From assembly GCF_009363115.1 (NCBI RefSeq), contig NZ_CP045298.1, positions 5,453,501 through 5,517,500 on the forward strand: 64,000 nucleotides of DNA, read 5' to 3'. Under the pieces are notes generated by a model. That model did not search any database. It had not been told where the DNA came from and saw only the letters and a program-made list of their open reading frames with translations. Source of the stretch: Paenibacillus brasilensis (lineage in GTDB: Bacteria > Bacillota > Bacilli > Paenibacillales > Paenibacillaceae). Shown piece by piece: positions 1 through 8,785 of the stretch (within the stretch, counting starts at the first letter, position 1; each line of letters begins with the position of its first letter). The position numbers and the translations under genes were made by a program.

Positions 1-2930
1 ACGCCAAACCGGGCATCAGCGGCATGCTGCTCTATCCGGTTTCGCAGCCGCCCCAGCTCCTGCATGGCAGAAGCAATGGACAAGCCCGCCAGCTCATCAG
101 CTGCGAAGTCCGAAAAATCTTTTTCAAACCCTTCAAAACGTGAAGCCGCACGCAGCGAGGGCTCTCCCTGTTCGGCTGCTTCCAGTGCCAGCATACTGGA
201 CAGCGGATAAATACGTGGCTTACGGATTCCGTTCGTCTGTAGTTGTTCCTGTACATGCCGGGTCACGGACTGCAATTCTTCTTCGGATGAAGCCAAATCT
301 GAGGCATTGACGATAAAAAAGGTTTGGTCCAGCGCCAACGTCTCTTTAACGCGGCCCAATTGGTTCAAAAATTGCCGGTCTCCTTGGGTAAACGCATGAT
401 TGTAATAGGTGATAAATACAAGTGCGTCTGCATGCTTCATATAATTGAAGGTCACACCCGTATGCCGTGCATTCACAGAATCCGCTCCAGGCGTATCCAC
501 TAGCACAATACCCTGACGGGTCAAAGCGCAATCATAATAAAGGTCGATGCGCTCCACGAAGCATGACTTGTGCTCAGACGCGACAAAATCCCGATACTGT
601 CCCAGATTTACCTGAAGCTGCTGACCCAGCAGGTTTTCAGCTTCTTCCCATCCGGCTGCGGCAGCCTTTAAAAAGCTGTAATGCGGCCTTCCGGCAGGAT
701 GTATTCCTTCTGGAGATAATTCACGTACGGCTTCCTGCCAGCCTATTGCCTCCGGTTCTCCCAATCCCAATAACCGGAACGAATATTTAAGATCGTCCCG
801 CAACGCGTCCACTGATTTCATGTGGACGTCAGCCGTGGCATGGCGCTCAGGAGCTTCAGGCGCCATAATACGGTTAATCGCCGCTGTCGTTGGATGCGGC
901 GATACGGGTAACACCGCTTCGCCCAGCAAAGCATTGGCGAAGCTGGACTTCCCGGCGCTGAACGCTCCAAACAGCGCCAAAGTAAACCGCCCGCCCTCCA
1001 GCGCAGCCGCGCGGGCATGTAAATCCCGTACCGTTGCCTGCATGGCAGGGTACGGATTGATCAAGGCAGCGGCTGTTTTCAGCCGAGCCGCTGCTGCATC
1101 CAGCCGCGTGCGGCGCCCTCCGGCGGCAGGCTGTGCTGCCGCCATGCTCGCTTGCGGCAGCGCCGATCCGGCGCGTGTGCCAGCGATGGCGGGCCGCATC
1201 GGATCTTTTGGCGCGACTGAAGCCATCGGAGAAACAGCGGCAGCTCCAGCCTTAAGCGCAGCTACGCGAGGCAGTGTGCCTGGCGCGACGGCTTGCGGCA
1301 GCAGGCTGCGGAGCGCGTTGGCCTGTGCGGTCGAGGCGCGCATACGGGCACTGTAGCGGCTCGCTGCGTCTGCTTGCGCCAACAGCGCGTGACGAGTGGA
1401 CGCGAGAGCCGCGCGACGATCCTCGGCCTGCAGCGCAAGCTGGGCCAGCAGGCGGTCTGCCAGCGCCAGCGCCTTGCGGCGACAATCCGCCGTGACTGCG
1501 GCACGAAGGTCCTTACAATAGTTCAGCGTATACTCCGGCGACAATGCCGTTTCCTTGACCGTCTGCTCAATCAGCTCCCGATTCGTCACTGGACGAATGC
1601 CATCTAGCTCTTGCTCCATCGCAGCAGACCACAGCCCATGACCTTCGCCCCAAGTTCTCAGCAGCTCCCGCACATGCGGAAGCAGTTGCCCTTCCACCTG
1701 ATCTGTCAGCATCCGTGTCAGCCGTTCCAGGCGATGCTCCTTTTCTCGCTCCGTCTTGCCTCCGGCAAACAACAGCCCCATCTTGAAGCCCGGCTTGCGG
1801 CTCTCCAAATATTCGCCCGCTGCTTCACGCAGCTCCGCAGGCGTCAAATGCACTTGCTCCAGCAGACGATCCAGCTCTTGACGCAACCGTTTATGCTCCT
1901 GCTCCGGGAGTATCCGCCACTGCTCATCCTCTTGCTGTAGGGCTTTCTGCTCCAATTCCAGGCGGGAAATGGCCTCTTTTCCGCCCGCCTCTTGCAGCAG
2001 CGTGTTCAGCTCCTCTTCTTCAGCTGCCCGCACATCCTCCACATGTTGCTCTACCAAATGGTGCATGGAGGATATCAGACTGTAGGCTAACAGCTCCGTT
2101 TTCCGCTTCAGTAATTGTTGGATCAACGACGGCAACTGTTGCCACTGGTTCCAAGGGTGATTTGGCTCTTTTAAGGAAGTAAACAATATATCTGTATAAT
2201 GGACCTGCCACGCATGAAAGCTGGTCTCTACCTCATTGCGGTAATGTGTAAATGAAAGCTCACGCTCCCGGTGTTTATCTATTTGATTGATTATCAAGTA
2301 TAAGGGCTTGCCCCAATCCGATAAGCTTTTAGCAAAGGACAAGTTATTTTCAGATTGGACATGGTTGTAATCCATCACATAAAAAACAATGTCCGCCCAA
2401 TGTAAAGCGGAATGTGTCGCCAGCGCATGCCCTTGGTCTGTGGAGTCTACGCCTGGAGTATCCAGCAGCACCCCTCCGCCGGATAGCATCGGAATATCCT
2501 CCCATACCTGAATGGATTCATAGGCCCCGCCATTTTTACAATATTCAGCCAGTTCGGCCAAGGAGGTCTCCATGATCTCCTGCTCCGGATTTTCCAATGA
2601 TGTAACTGGATGAATGAGTGCTCTTGAATGTCCATGGCGGATGGACACCACATTAGCGCTCGTGGGCACCGGTCCGGAGGGCAGCACCGTTTTACCGCAC
2701 AGGCTGTTAATCAAGCTTGATTTCCCCGCCGAGAAATGTCCACAAAAGGCAATGGTCAGCTCCTCCGCATTCGCCTTCTCTAGTAAATCAGTTAAAGCGT
2801 TGGCTCCCGACCTATTCCCTGCTTTATGCAATGTATCTCGTATCTGTTCAATGGTATCCGACCACTTTCCTATATCTCCTGTAATCGTTTGCATCATAAG
2901 CTGCGGTTCCACTCCTTGTCTCTTGAGCAT
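1..2930 (-). CDS. dynA: Tandem dynamin-like GTPase (DynA/YpbR type), 3' end cut by window
   Basis: This open frame runs without a stop from an ATG at 2930 off the left edge, so about 976 residues are visible. It carries two complete dynamin GTPase heads in one chain. The first P-loop is GHFSAGKSS (Lys near residue 70) with DTPGVD near 157. The second is GAFSAGKSS (Lys near 661) with DTPGADS near 808. The two P-loops are in the same frame, so this is a genuine fusion as in B. subtilis DynA, which tethers membranes and helps protect the membrane and support division. A helical, Ala/Gln-rich stalk lies between the heads. An in-frame ATG at 2897, about 14 nt after AAGGAG, is an equally possible start. 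The family call is firm; the cellular role is inferred from the family. Confidence 0.88.
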   Translation of the reverse strand, partial: MLKRQGVEPQLMMQTITGDIGKWSDTIEQIRDTLHKAGNRSGANALTDLLEKANAEELTIAFCGHFSAGKSSLINSLCGKTVLPSGPVPTSANVVSIRHGHSRALIHPVTSLENPEQEIMETSLAELAEYCKNGGAYESIQVWEDIPMLSGGGVLLDTPGVDSTDQGHALATHSALHWADIVFYVMDYNHVQSENNLSFAKSLSDWGKPLYLIINQIDKHRERELSFTHYRNEVETSFHAWQVHYTDILFTSLKEPNHPWNQWQQLPSLIQQLLKRKTELLAYSLISSMHHLVEQHVEDVRAAEEEELNTLLQEAGGKEAISRLELEQKALQQEDEQWRILPEQEHKRLRQELDRLLEQVHLTPAELREAAGEYLESRKPGFKMGLLFAGGKTEREKEHRLERLTRMLTDQVEGQLLPHVRELLRTWGEGHGLWSAAMEQELDGIRPVTNRELIEQTVKETALSPEYTLNYCKDLRAAVTADCRRKALALADRLLAQLALQAEDRRAALASTRHALLAQADAASRYSARMRASTAQANALRSLLPQAVAPGTLPRVAALKAGAAAVSPMASVAPKDPMRPAIAGTRAGSALPQASMAAAQPAAGGRRTRLDAAAARLKTAAALINPYPAMQATVRDLHARAAALEGGRFTLALFGAFSAGKSSFANALLGEAVLPVSPHPTTAAINRIMAPEAPERHATADVHMKSVDALRDDLKYSFRLLGLGEPEAIGWQEAVRELSPEGIHPAGRPHYSFLKAAAAGWEEAENLLGQQLQVNLGQYRDFVASEHKSCFVERIDLYYDCALTRQGIVLVDTPGADSVNARHTGVTFNYMKHADALVFITYYNHAFTQGDRQFLNQLGRVKETLALDQTFFIVNASDLASSEEELQSVTRHVQEQLQTNGIRKPRIYPLSSMLALEAAEQGEPSLRAASRFEGFEKDFSDFAADELAGLSIASAMQELGRLRNRIEQHAADARFG

Positions 2931-2992
2931 CAAATAGCTATATTGTAGCACTCTTGTGCAACTGTGAGAATCATCACATTAAAAAAAACTAA

Positions 2993-3034
2993 AAAAGCGT
3001 CCCCCTCCAATAGCTGACTTTGGGGAACGCTTTT
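2993..3034 (-). terminator. Rho-independent terminator between 3033 and dynA
   Basis: AAAAGCG(T)CCCC pairs with GGGGAACGCTTTT, with U/A tracts on both sides, so it could work in both directions. It separates the dynA transcript from the genes upstream on the minus strand. Confidence 0.75.
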
Positions 3035-3263
3035 ATCCAAATCGGATTATTACAGCAATGCTAGAATATATCTTCCATACCAGTATCTTGGCAACCGAAT
3101 GTGTTTTATCAAAGCCCTCAAAGGGCAACGACGAAACAAGATATGTAAACAACGGATGAGCCTGCTTATCACTCTGAAATATAATTAAAAATCCCAGAAT
3201 TAATGATGTGGAATCGTCCATATCCAGCATTTGATGATGGCTTTCAAGGTTCGTGCAGATCAT
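3033..3263 (-). CDS. Hypothetical 76-residue protein
   Basis: A 76-codon ATG frame ends at the edge of the terminator at 2993-3034. GGAGG lies only 3 nt before the ATG, which is closer than usual. The middle is hydrophobic (LILGFLIIF) but I recognise no family. The fit between its stop and the terminator is the main argument that it is real. It may equally be a chance frame in the 400-bp gap between dynA and the next gene. The gap also holds a perfect inverted repeat (GGCTGGT/ACCAGCC, 3272-3288) just upstream of the start. Confidence 0.3.
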   Translation of the reverse strand: MICTNLESHHQMLDMDDSTSLILGFLIIFQSDKQAHPLFTYLVSSLPFEGFDKTHSVAKILVWKIYSSIAVIIRFG

Positions 3264-3334
3264 GCGCCTCCAGGCTGGTTAGACCAGCCGGGCCGCCTGC
3301 ACCGGAACATGCAGCGCATGTCCGCTAATAACAC

Positions 3335-3607
3335 TTAATTTGCTGCTGTCTCAAGCACAGGCAGCAAAATTTCAAACACTTGACCATGCTGCAAAATCGT
3401 AATTCCGCGGGATTTGTCCTTCATTACGACCACTTCCGGCTTTTGAGACATGCGCTCCAGGTAGTGCTCAGGTACATCTCCGGAATGGCTGACCGTAATT
3501 CCCTCAAGATCGCGCTCTTCGTTTTCAGCAAACTCAGTTGTTACAATTTGCTCAAAAATATCAGAAAACGCCTCAAAATTGTCTGTATATACCGAAATGC
3601 ACTTCAT
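3335..3607 (-). CDS. Conserved-looking small protein, 90 aa, unknown function
   Basis: The 90-codon frame starts at ATG 3607 with an AAGGAT ribosome binding site 9 nt upstream. The product is acidic and soluble, with no signal peptide or membrane segment. Its alternating beta/alpha pattern (MKCISVYTDNFEAFSDIF, then EGITVSHSG, then VVVMKDKSRGITI) suggests a compact single-domain protein. I cannot name the family. It lies about 60 bp downstream of nth on the same strand with no terminator between, so the two are probably cotranscribed. Confidence 0.65.
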   Translation of the reverse strand: MKCISVYTDNFEAFSDIFEQIVTTEFAENEERDLEGITVSHSGDVPEHYLERMSQKPEVVVMKDKSRGITILQHGQVFEILLPVLETAAN

Positions 3608-3665
3608 TACTCTTCATCCTTTTCTACACATAAATGGTTAAACCCTTTGTAAACAATATGGGTCT

Positions 3666-4340
3666 TTAAGCTCTACGTTCCTTATCTTTTCTGATAAGAG
3701 ACGTTTTCATACGTTTCTTGCCTTCCCTGCACACATCAAGTAATGGACATACCTGACATTGAGGGTTTTGAGCTTTGCAATGGTAGCGACCGAAAAAAAT
3801 AAGCCTGTGGTGGGTCAAAGACCATTCATCCCTAGGAACTCTTTTCAACAGCTTTTTTTCCACCTCAAGCACAGAATCATCCCATCCTGCAAAGCCGAGT
3901 CGTTTAGAAACGCGCTCTACATGCGTATCCACTGCAATAGCCGGCACATTGAAAGCGGTAGATACGACGACATTAGCCGTCTTGCGCCCAACACCGGGAA
4001 GCTTGACCAGTTGATCGTGCTCAGACGGTATTTCTCCCCCGTACTGGTCTATCAATATACGGCACAGGTTATGAATATGCTTGGCCTTGTTTCGGTACAA
4101 GCCGATTCTGCGAATATCCTGCTCCAGTTCCTCAATGGGAACAGCCAAATAATCCTCGGGTGTCTTGTATTTTTGAAACAGGTCTGCCGTTACTTTATTG
4201 ACCATCTGATCGGAGCACTGAGCCGACAATAACACGGCAATCGTTAATTCAAAAGCATTGTCATGGTTCAGCTCACAATGGGCATCCGGATACATCGTAC
4301 CGATGGTGTCCAATATATGACGTGCGGTTGCTGCATTCAC
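3666..4340 (-). CDS. nth: Endonuclease III (DNA glycosylase/AP lyase)
   Basis: The protein has 224 residues, the usual length for Nth, and removes oxidised pyrimidines and nicks AP sites in base-excision repair. The helix-hairpin-helix LPGVGRKTANVV (about 113-124) carries the catalytic Lys, and VDTHVERVSKRL carries the catalytic Asp. The C-terminal [4Fe-4S] motif is complete: C188-X6-C195-X2-C198-X5-C204. The start is GTG at 4340 with GGGAGG 9 nt upstream. In B. subtilis nth follows asnS-dnaD, but here dnaD lies 36 kb away, so nth has been separated from that block. A hairpin with a U-run sits directly upstream of its ribosome binding site. Confidence 0.96.
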   Translation of the reverse strand: MNAATARHILDTIGTMYPDAHCELNHDNAFELTIAVLLSAQCSDQMVNKVTADLFQKYKTPEDYLAVPIEELEQDIRRIGLYRNKAKHIHNLCRILIDQYGGEIPSEHDQLVKLPGVGRKTANVVVSTAFNVPAIAVDTHVERVSKRLGFAGWDDSVLEVEKKLLKRVPRDEWSLTHHRLIFFGRYHCKAQNPQCQVCPLLDVCREGKKRMKTSLIRKDKERRA

Positions 4341-4358
4341 GGAATTCTACCTCCCACC

Positions 4359-4398
4359 AAAAAAAACGTCCTGATACGGGATAGCCCGCATCAAGACG
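4359..4398 (-). terminator. Terminator-like hairpin in the nth leader
   Basis: Read on the minus strand, CGTCTTGATGCGGG pairs with CCCGTATCAGGACG and is followed by eight T residues. It ends only about 18 nt before the nth start and right at its ribosome binding site, leaving no room for a promoter in between. So it either attenuates nth or is a leaky terminator of the lipoprotein gene upstream. Confidence 0.7.
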
Positions 4399-4476
4399 GT
4401 CACTCTAAATAATCATCCGGAAAGAAACGAATACTATTTGTGCATGACTGCCTGCATAGGCGAGAAATACACTCCT

Positions 4477-4505
4477 ATATTATCATTATCTGTCACAAAT
4501 TGCAC
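4477..4505 (-). promoter_or_regulatory. Candidate sigma-A promoter for nth
   Basis: On the minus strand a GTGCAA -35 and a TAATAT -10 are 17 bp apart. A 9-bp inverted repeat (AAATTGCAC/GTGCAATTT) covers the -35. A seven-codon ORF (4434-4457, MQAVMHK) lies between this promoter and the hairpin at 4359-4398. The -35 is poor, so confidence is modest. Confidence 0.35.
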
Positions 4506-4552
4506 GAGAAAAGTGTGCAATTTGCCAAGAAATTTTCCTACCATCTGATCTG

Positions 4553-5194
4553 TTAACGGCTCATTGGATGATCCAAATCTACGTGCCCCATTAAGGATTC
4601 CAGAGATTGACCATCTACGAGCAAATCCAGTGTTTTGATCTCATTGAATTGGAACATCGTTTTCTTTAAGGCATCAATAGCCAATTCCTCGCCACCAGCA
4701 CCCAAACGTGCCTCGTCCGGCAAAGAAATATCAAAGGTCAATGCTCCGTTATCCAATTTGATCTTATGCACGGAAATTTTATCCGACCACAGCGGTATCA
4801 GAGTAGAATTCCCACTTTTTTGCAGAGCTTCAAACGCCTTTTGGTATTTTTCTAGCTCGCTTGGGTAGGTAATTTCCTTTTTCTCTTCTTTTAAGCCATT
4901 CTCTTGAGTATCTGTGTAGTAGACTGTGATCTGCTGCGTTTGATGATCTCCTGATTTTTCCGTTTCCGTCTTGGTTTTTGTATGTTCCGTTGACGGGGAT
5001 GTCGGGGTCTGAGCCGCCCCGTTATTTTCAGTAGGCTGAGCCGATGGATCAGGGGCCGTTTGCTCAGACGTACTATGTGGTGCAGCAGGTGTTTGTGTCT
5101 CCTGAGTCGGAGCAGCTGTCTGCTTGGAGGCACAGCCTGCACCTGCTATGGCAAACAGTGCCAGCAAACCTGCGATTACAATTTTCTTGTTCAT
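4553..5194 (-). CDS. GerMN-domain lipoprotein
   Basis: The 213-residue product has a lipoprotein signal peptide (MNKKIVIAGLLALFAIAGAGC, lipid-modified Cys near 21). A low-complexity Thr/Pro/Gln/Glu linker runs to about residue 85. The remainder matches the GerMN sporulation/germination domain: a VYYTDTQ strand, then YQKAFEALQK, SLPDEARLGAGGEELAIDAL, and a LLVDGQSLESL ending. GerM-like domains act outside the membrane in spore envelope assembly, so the protein is probably anchored on the outer face of the membrane. It lies upstream of two cell-wall amidases on the same strand, which fits an envelope role. The precise function is unknown. Confidence 0.82.
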   Translation of the reverse strand: MNKKIVIAGLLALFAIAGAGCASKQTAAPTQETQTPAAPHSTSEQTAPDPSAQPTENNGAAQTPTSPSTEHTKTKTETEKSGDHQTQQITVYYTDTQENGLKEEKKEITYPSELEKYQKAFEALQKSGNSTLIPLWSDKISVHKIKLDNGALTFDISLPDEARLGAGGEELAIDALKKTMFQFNEIKTLDLLVDGQSLESLMGHVDLDHPMSR

Positions 5195-5239
5195 ATGTCC
5201 CCCTCCTTGCTTTACGTTGGCAAGCGACTTGTTGAAGAT

Positions 5240-6739
5240 TTATTTTACACCAAGATACTCTGTGATGCCATCTGCAATCCCCTGAGCTACCCGGTTTTGA
5301 AAATCTTCATCAAACAGTGTGGCTTCCTCTTTTGCATTACTCAAATATCCCACCTCAAGCAAAACGGCTGACATAGTCGTTTCCCGAATCACATGGAAAT
5401 TGCCATAACGAATGCCTCGGTCTGTCAGACCTGTCGCAGGAGCAAAGTACTTATGCATAACGTTGGCTAACGCTTTGCTGGCACTCCGCTGGTAATACGT
5501 CTCTGTACCGTTGGAAGCTGAACTGCCGCTGCTGTTAGCATGAATGGACACGAATACGTTGGCATGAACATTTTCAGCTACTTTTACTCGCTCTTTAAGC
5601 TCCAGGAATGTATCGTCGCTGCGTGTCAGTATGACCTCAAGGTTGGGATTTTGCTTTAAGATGCTTTCTACTTTCAAAGCCATAGCCAGGTTGAAGGCCT
5701 TCTCATAATTTTTTCTTGAGGCCCCAACTGCTCCAGAATCTTTTGCTCCATGACCTGCATCAATAACAACGACCTTTTTACCACTACTGTTCACTGGTGA
5801 TGTCTGTGTATCATCTGGTGTTGAACCATCTGGCAGCGTGGCATCAGGCGTTGTATTAATTGAATCCTTGGATGCCAGATCGACGATAACATGATTGGAT
5901 CCATCATTGTATGTCGAGTAGTTCATAGCATGCTTCAAATCAATAACAACACGGACCGTAGAAGGTTCCTTTTGGAACAAAGCATAACGGATACCGGACA
6001 CATCCGCTTCATTCTGAATGTCCAGTGAACCATTCAAGTTGTTGTCCAGCTTCTGCTGGTTTCCAAAATTGTCAGCGAACGCCGTTGCTGGCAAATCCAC
6101 AACAACCCGATCAGGAGCTGTCATCGTGAATGCTTTTGGCTTGACTGTACTCGCGGTTGTGATGGTTAAACGATTTTGACTGAAACTGATTTCCTGCACT
6201 GGCGTAACACCTGTGCTCGCATTATTAGCTGGTGCAGTTACACTTCCTGTACTTGAACTGTTATTCCCGGATTTCGGAGGGGTAAATTCCCCGTTTCCAG
6301 ACCCGCTACTGCGGGTATATAATTTTACGGACTTGGAGCTACTGTCCCATTTTACGTCCAGTCCCATTTGCTCCCCGATAAAACGAAGCGGTACAAGGGC
6401 ATAATTGGAACGCAGCAGAGGCGAAGCATCCAGACTAATGTCACTTCCATTGACAGTCGCCGTCTTACTTCCGATATTCATTCGGATCGAGGTACTGTCC
6501 TTCTCAATCGTTATGGTTCGCGCCTGCTGCTTCCATGTCACGTCATATCCTAAATTTTCAGAAATTACGCGTAGCGGAACCATTGTGCTTCCGCCTATCA
6601 CTTGTGCCTTAGCATTACTAGGGACATTTAACTGTTGATCGTCGAGATAGATTTGCGTTCCACTCGAAGCCGCATGTCCATAACCCGGAACCGCCCACAT
6701 GAAGACAAATAATAACAACAAAAAACCAAATTTCTTCAT
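5240..6739 (-). CDS. Secreted N-acetylmuramoyl-L-alanine amidase with stalk and AMIN domains
   Basis: The 499-residue protein has a signal peptide (about 1-24). A copper-amine-oxidase N-domain-like stalk repeat follows (about 28-140, with VPLRVISENLGYDVTWK and VPLRFIGEQMGLDVKWD). A Ser/Asn linker leads to an AMIN domain (about 180-290). The C-terminal Amidase_3 catalytic domain (about 322-498) shows the zinc-site elements VVIDAGHGAKDSGAVG, the Glu of KNYEKAFNL, VSIHANSSG and LLEVGYLSN. It should cleave the stem peptide from muramic acid in the wall. It is a paralogue of the gene at 7075-8601, which has the same architecture; the terminator and repeats between them suggest separate transcription. 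Confidence 0.93.
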   Translation of the reverse strand: MKKFGFLLLLFVFMWAVPGYGHAASSGTQIYLDDQQLNVPSNAKAQVIGGSTMVPLRVISENLGYDVTWKQQARTITIEKDSTSIRMNIGSKTATVNGSDISLDASPLLRSNYALVPLRFIGEQMGLDVKWDSSSKSVKLYTRSSGSGNGEFTPPKSGNNSSSTGSVTAPANNASTGVTPVQEISFSQNRLTITTASTVKPKAFTMTAPDRVVVDLPATAFADNFGNQQKLDNNLNGSLDIQNEADVSGIRYALFQKEPSTVRVVIDLKHAMNYSTYNDGSNHVIVDLASKDSINTTPDATLPDGSTPDDTQTSPVNSSGKKVVVIDAGHGAKDSGAVGASRKNYEKAFNLAMALKVESILKQNPNLEVILTRSDDTFLELKERVKVAENVHANVFVSIHANSSGSSASNGTETYYQRSASKALANVMHKYFAPATGLTDRGIRYGNFHVIRETTMSAVLLEVGYLSNAKEEATLFDEDFQNRVAQGIADGITEYLGVK

Positions 6740-6864
6740 TCGTCACCCTTCCATTCATATTTTTTTTGCCACATGCTCCGGTGCGGCGACCTGATATACG
6801 CGCTTATGTAATATCAGACAACCTTTTAGACGTTATTCCACACCAAAAGTTGCGAATATATTCC

Positions 6865-6893
6865 ATCATAACAGAAATATACGTGCCTAAGAA
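6865..6893 (-). promoter_or_regulatory. Candidate promoter of the 5240-6739 amidase
   Basis: TTCTTA and TATGAT are separated by 17 bp on the minus strand. An 11-bp inverted repeat (GAACTATTTTT and its complement, 6891-6925) overlaps the -35 side and could be an operator. I see nothing else in the 335-bp gap 6740-7074 apart from the terminator and tandem repeat listed below. Confidence 0.4.
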
Positions 6894-6963
6894 CTATTTT
6901 TGTCGAATTATGGCTAAAAAAATAGTTCATTCGCTTCCCATCAATAGTCATCGTCAAAAATAT

Positions 6964-7018
6964 TAAAAAAGCCACTTTTCACCTTCATGATTTCCACAAA
7001 GGTAGAAAGTAGCTTTTC
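6964..7018 (-). terminator. Terminator downstream of the second amidase
   Basis: An imperfect long hairpin (AAAAGCTACTTTCTACCTT with AAGGTGAAAAGTGGCTTTT) ends in a T-run on the minus strand, just beyond the tandem repeats that follow the 7075-8601 gene. Confidence 0.7.
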
Positions 7019-7030
7019 TAACTATATTAA

Positions 7031-7090
7031 TTAATCACTTAATTAATCACTTAATTAATCACTTAATTAATCACTTAATTAATCACTTCG
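7031..7090. repeat. Five tandem 12-bp units that repeat a gene's last codons and stop
   Basis: The plus-strand unit TTAATCACTTAA occurs four times in perfect register, and a fifth copy ends in CG. Read on the minus strand each unit is GTG ATT AAT TAA. The first copy encodes the final Val-Ile-Asn-stop of the amidase at 7075-8601, and the next four repeat that ending after the stop. Confidence 0.95.
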
Positions 7091-8601
7091 TTAAACGATT
7101 CCGTTGTCCCCGTTTCCGTTGCAAAATACTCTTTTAATCCGCCGACGATCCCTTGCGCAATCATGTCCTGTTTTTCTTCCGTGAACATGGCTGCTTCATT
7201 AGACGGATTACTCAGATAACCACACTCCAGCAGTACCGCCGGCATTTGCGATTTTCTTGTTACCACATGGTTTGCCACCTTAATGCCATTATCCTTAAAC
7301 CCGGTAGCTGCTACAAGGTGCTTATGCATCAACGTTGCTAGGCTTAAACTTTCCTGACGTGCATAATAGGTTTCAGACCCATTGGCTTTTCCGTTATTGG
7401 AGGCTGGCATACTGTTGCCATGAATGGAAACAAACACGCTTGCCTGTTGATCATTCGCAAGCTGGGGACGTTCATCCAGGGTTGGATATGTATCTCCATT
7501 GCGGGTCATTATGACCTGGATAGCTGGGTCATTTTGCAAAAGCTGTTGAACCTTTAATGCTACAGCCAATGTAAATTCCTTCTCACGTCGTCCTGTCACA
7601 CTGGCTGCTCCAGGGTCCTTGCCACCATGACCAGGATCAATTACGACAATCCGGCGTTCTTCGACATGAGTTGGTGTGTCTACCGGATTCTCACTGCGTT
7701 CACGCAATTGGAGGGTGATTTCACCCGTGCTATTTGTTGAAAGATCGTAATCACGTGCTTGGTTCAAGGCAATGACGACACGGACGCCTCCATTTTGTCC
7801 ATCTGCAGGAGCGAATCTGATCTCCTGCACATCCTCGCTGTCACTGTTCGTCAAAGCCCGTGTGCCATCCTTACGAACCGGGAACAGCTTGGAAAAATCA
7901 GACGCCAGTGAGGCCTCTGGTAAATCTACAACAATGCGGTCCTGCCCCGTCATTTTCGACACTTTGGGGGTTATAGCCTTATTCAGAGAAATTTTTAATG
8001 TTTCATGTTCAAAAGTGATGTCCTGCACAAGCAACGTATTTGCTTTTGGCTTCTCTGCATTCTGATCTTTGGGCGGTGAAAGTGCAGTCTCCGTCTGCTT
8101 GCTGGTCGTATTCTGTGTTGACGTTTTTTGCGAATCGGCCTTCTGATCTGTTTGTGAAGTTGTGGCCTTTTGACTAAGGTTTACGGATTTACTTTTATTA
8201 TTCCAATCTACGTTTAGTCCCATTTGTTCTCCGACAAAACGCAACGGAACCATCGTCGAGTTACCACGCAGAACAGGAGGCGCATCCAGACTAACTGTTT
8301 TTCCATTCACATCAGCCGATGTACGGCCTACATACATGGACATATCCATATTATTTTTTTGAATTGAGATTTTATAGGCTTGTGGTTCCCATTTGAATTG
8401 ATATCCAAGCTGCTCACCCACTACCCGAAGCGGTACCATGACTTTTCCATTGACCATTTCAGGCTTTGCATCTGCAGGCGCTTCCATCCTTTTGCCGTCC
8501 AAAAACAAATCTGCTTCAGCCGCATTCACATGAGTAGAGGATGGCCACAACCAGATTAGGATAGCTGCCAATATCACCCAACCATATTTTTTCATGCTCA
8601 T
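7075..8601 (-). CDS. Secreted N-acetylmuramoyl-L-alanine amidase, paralogue
   Basis: The 508-residue protein has the same plan as the 5240-6739 product. A signal peptide (about 1-27) precedes two stalk half-repeats (VPLRVVGEQLGYQFKWE, VPLRFVGEQMGLNVDWN) and a Thr/Ser/Gln/Lys linker (about 150-195). An AMIN domain follows, then the Amidase_3 catalytic domain from about 325 (VVIDPGHGGKDPGA, Glu of RREKEFTLA, VSIHGNSMP, LLECGYLSN). In the third zinc-site segment Ala is replaced by Gly (SIHGN rather than SIHAN). The extreme C-terminus (VIN-stop) lies in a 12-bp tandem repeat. Role: hydrolysis of cell-wall amide bonds outside the cell. Sequence divergence between the two copies suggests an old duplication. 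Confidence 0.93.
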   Translation of the reverse strand: MSMKKYGWVILAAILIWLWPSSTHVNAAEADLFLDGKRMEAPADAKPEMVNGKVMVPLRVVGEQLGYQFKWEPQAYKISIQKNNMDMSMYVGRTSADVNGKTVSLDAPPVLRGNSTMVPLRFVGEQMGLNVDWNNKSKSVNLSQKATTSQTDQKADSQKTSTQNTTSKQTETALSPPKDQNAEKPKANTLLVQDITFEHETLKISLNKAITPKVSKMTGQDRIVVDLPEASLASDFSKLFPVRKDGTRALTNSDSEDVQEIRFAPADGQNGGVRVVIALNQARDYDLSTNSTGEITLQLRERSENPVDTPTHVEERRIVVIDPGHGGKDPGAASVTGRREKEFTLAVALKVQQLLQNDPAIQVIMTRNGDTYPTLDERPQLANDQQASVFVSIHGNSMPASNNGKANGSETYYARQESLSLATLMHKHLVAATGFKDNGIKVANHVVTRKSQMPAVLLECGYLSNPSNEAAMFTEEKQDMIAQGIVGGLKEYFATETGTTESFNEVIN

Positions 8602-8669
8602 TCCCCTAACTTATATATGTAATATTTTTGTGCTCCTGCATAGGTATAGTTCTCAACCATTTTACTTTT

Positions 8670-8697
8670 ACAATACCATGCTCAGTCGAGCCGTCAA
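8670..8697 (-). promoter_or_regulatory. Candidate sigma-A promoter of the second amidase
   Basis: TTGACG and TATTGT lie 16 bp apart on the minus strand, about 70 bp upstream of the ATG at 8601. Confidence 0.5.
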
Positions 8698-8730
8698 CCC
8701 CTTATTTACCAATTTAATTTTAAAAATAAC

Positions 8731-8770
8731 AAAAAGCCCGCAGGCAAAAGAATTGCCATTTACGGACTTT
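8731..8770 (-). terminator. Terminator of leuCD
   Basis: On the minus strand AAAGTCCG...GGCAA pairs with TTGCC...CGGGCTTT and is followed by TTTTTG. It starts about 15 nt beyond the leuD stop. Confidence 0.8.
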
Positions 8771-8785
8771 CTGTTCAAATGATGG

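Noticed and set aside
820..1356. Ala/Arg-rich plus-strand frame opposite dynA
   Set aside because: Lies wholly within the second GTPase half of dynA on the other strand; composition reflects local high GC only.
7031..7090. CRISPR array
   Set aside because: The 12-bp units are directly adjacent without spacers.
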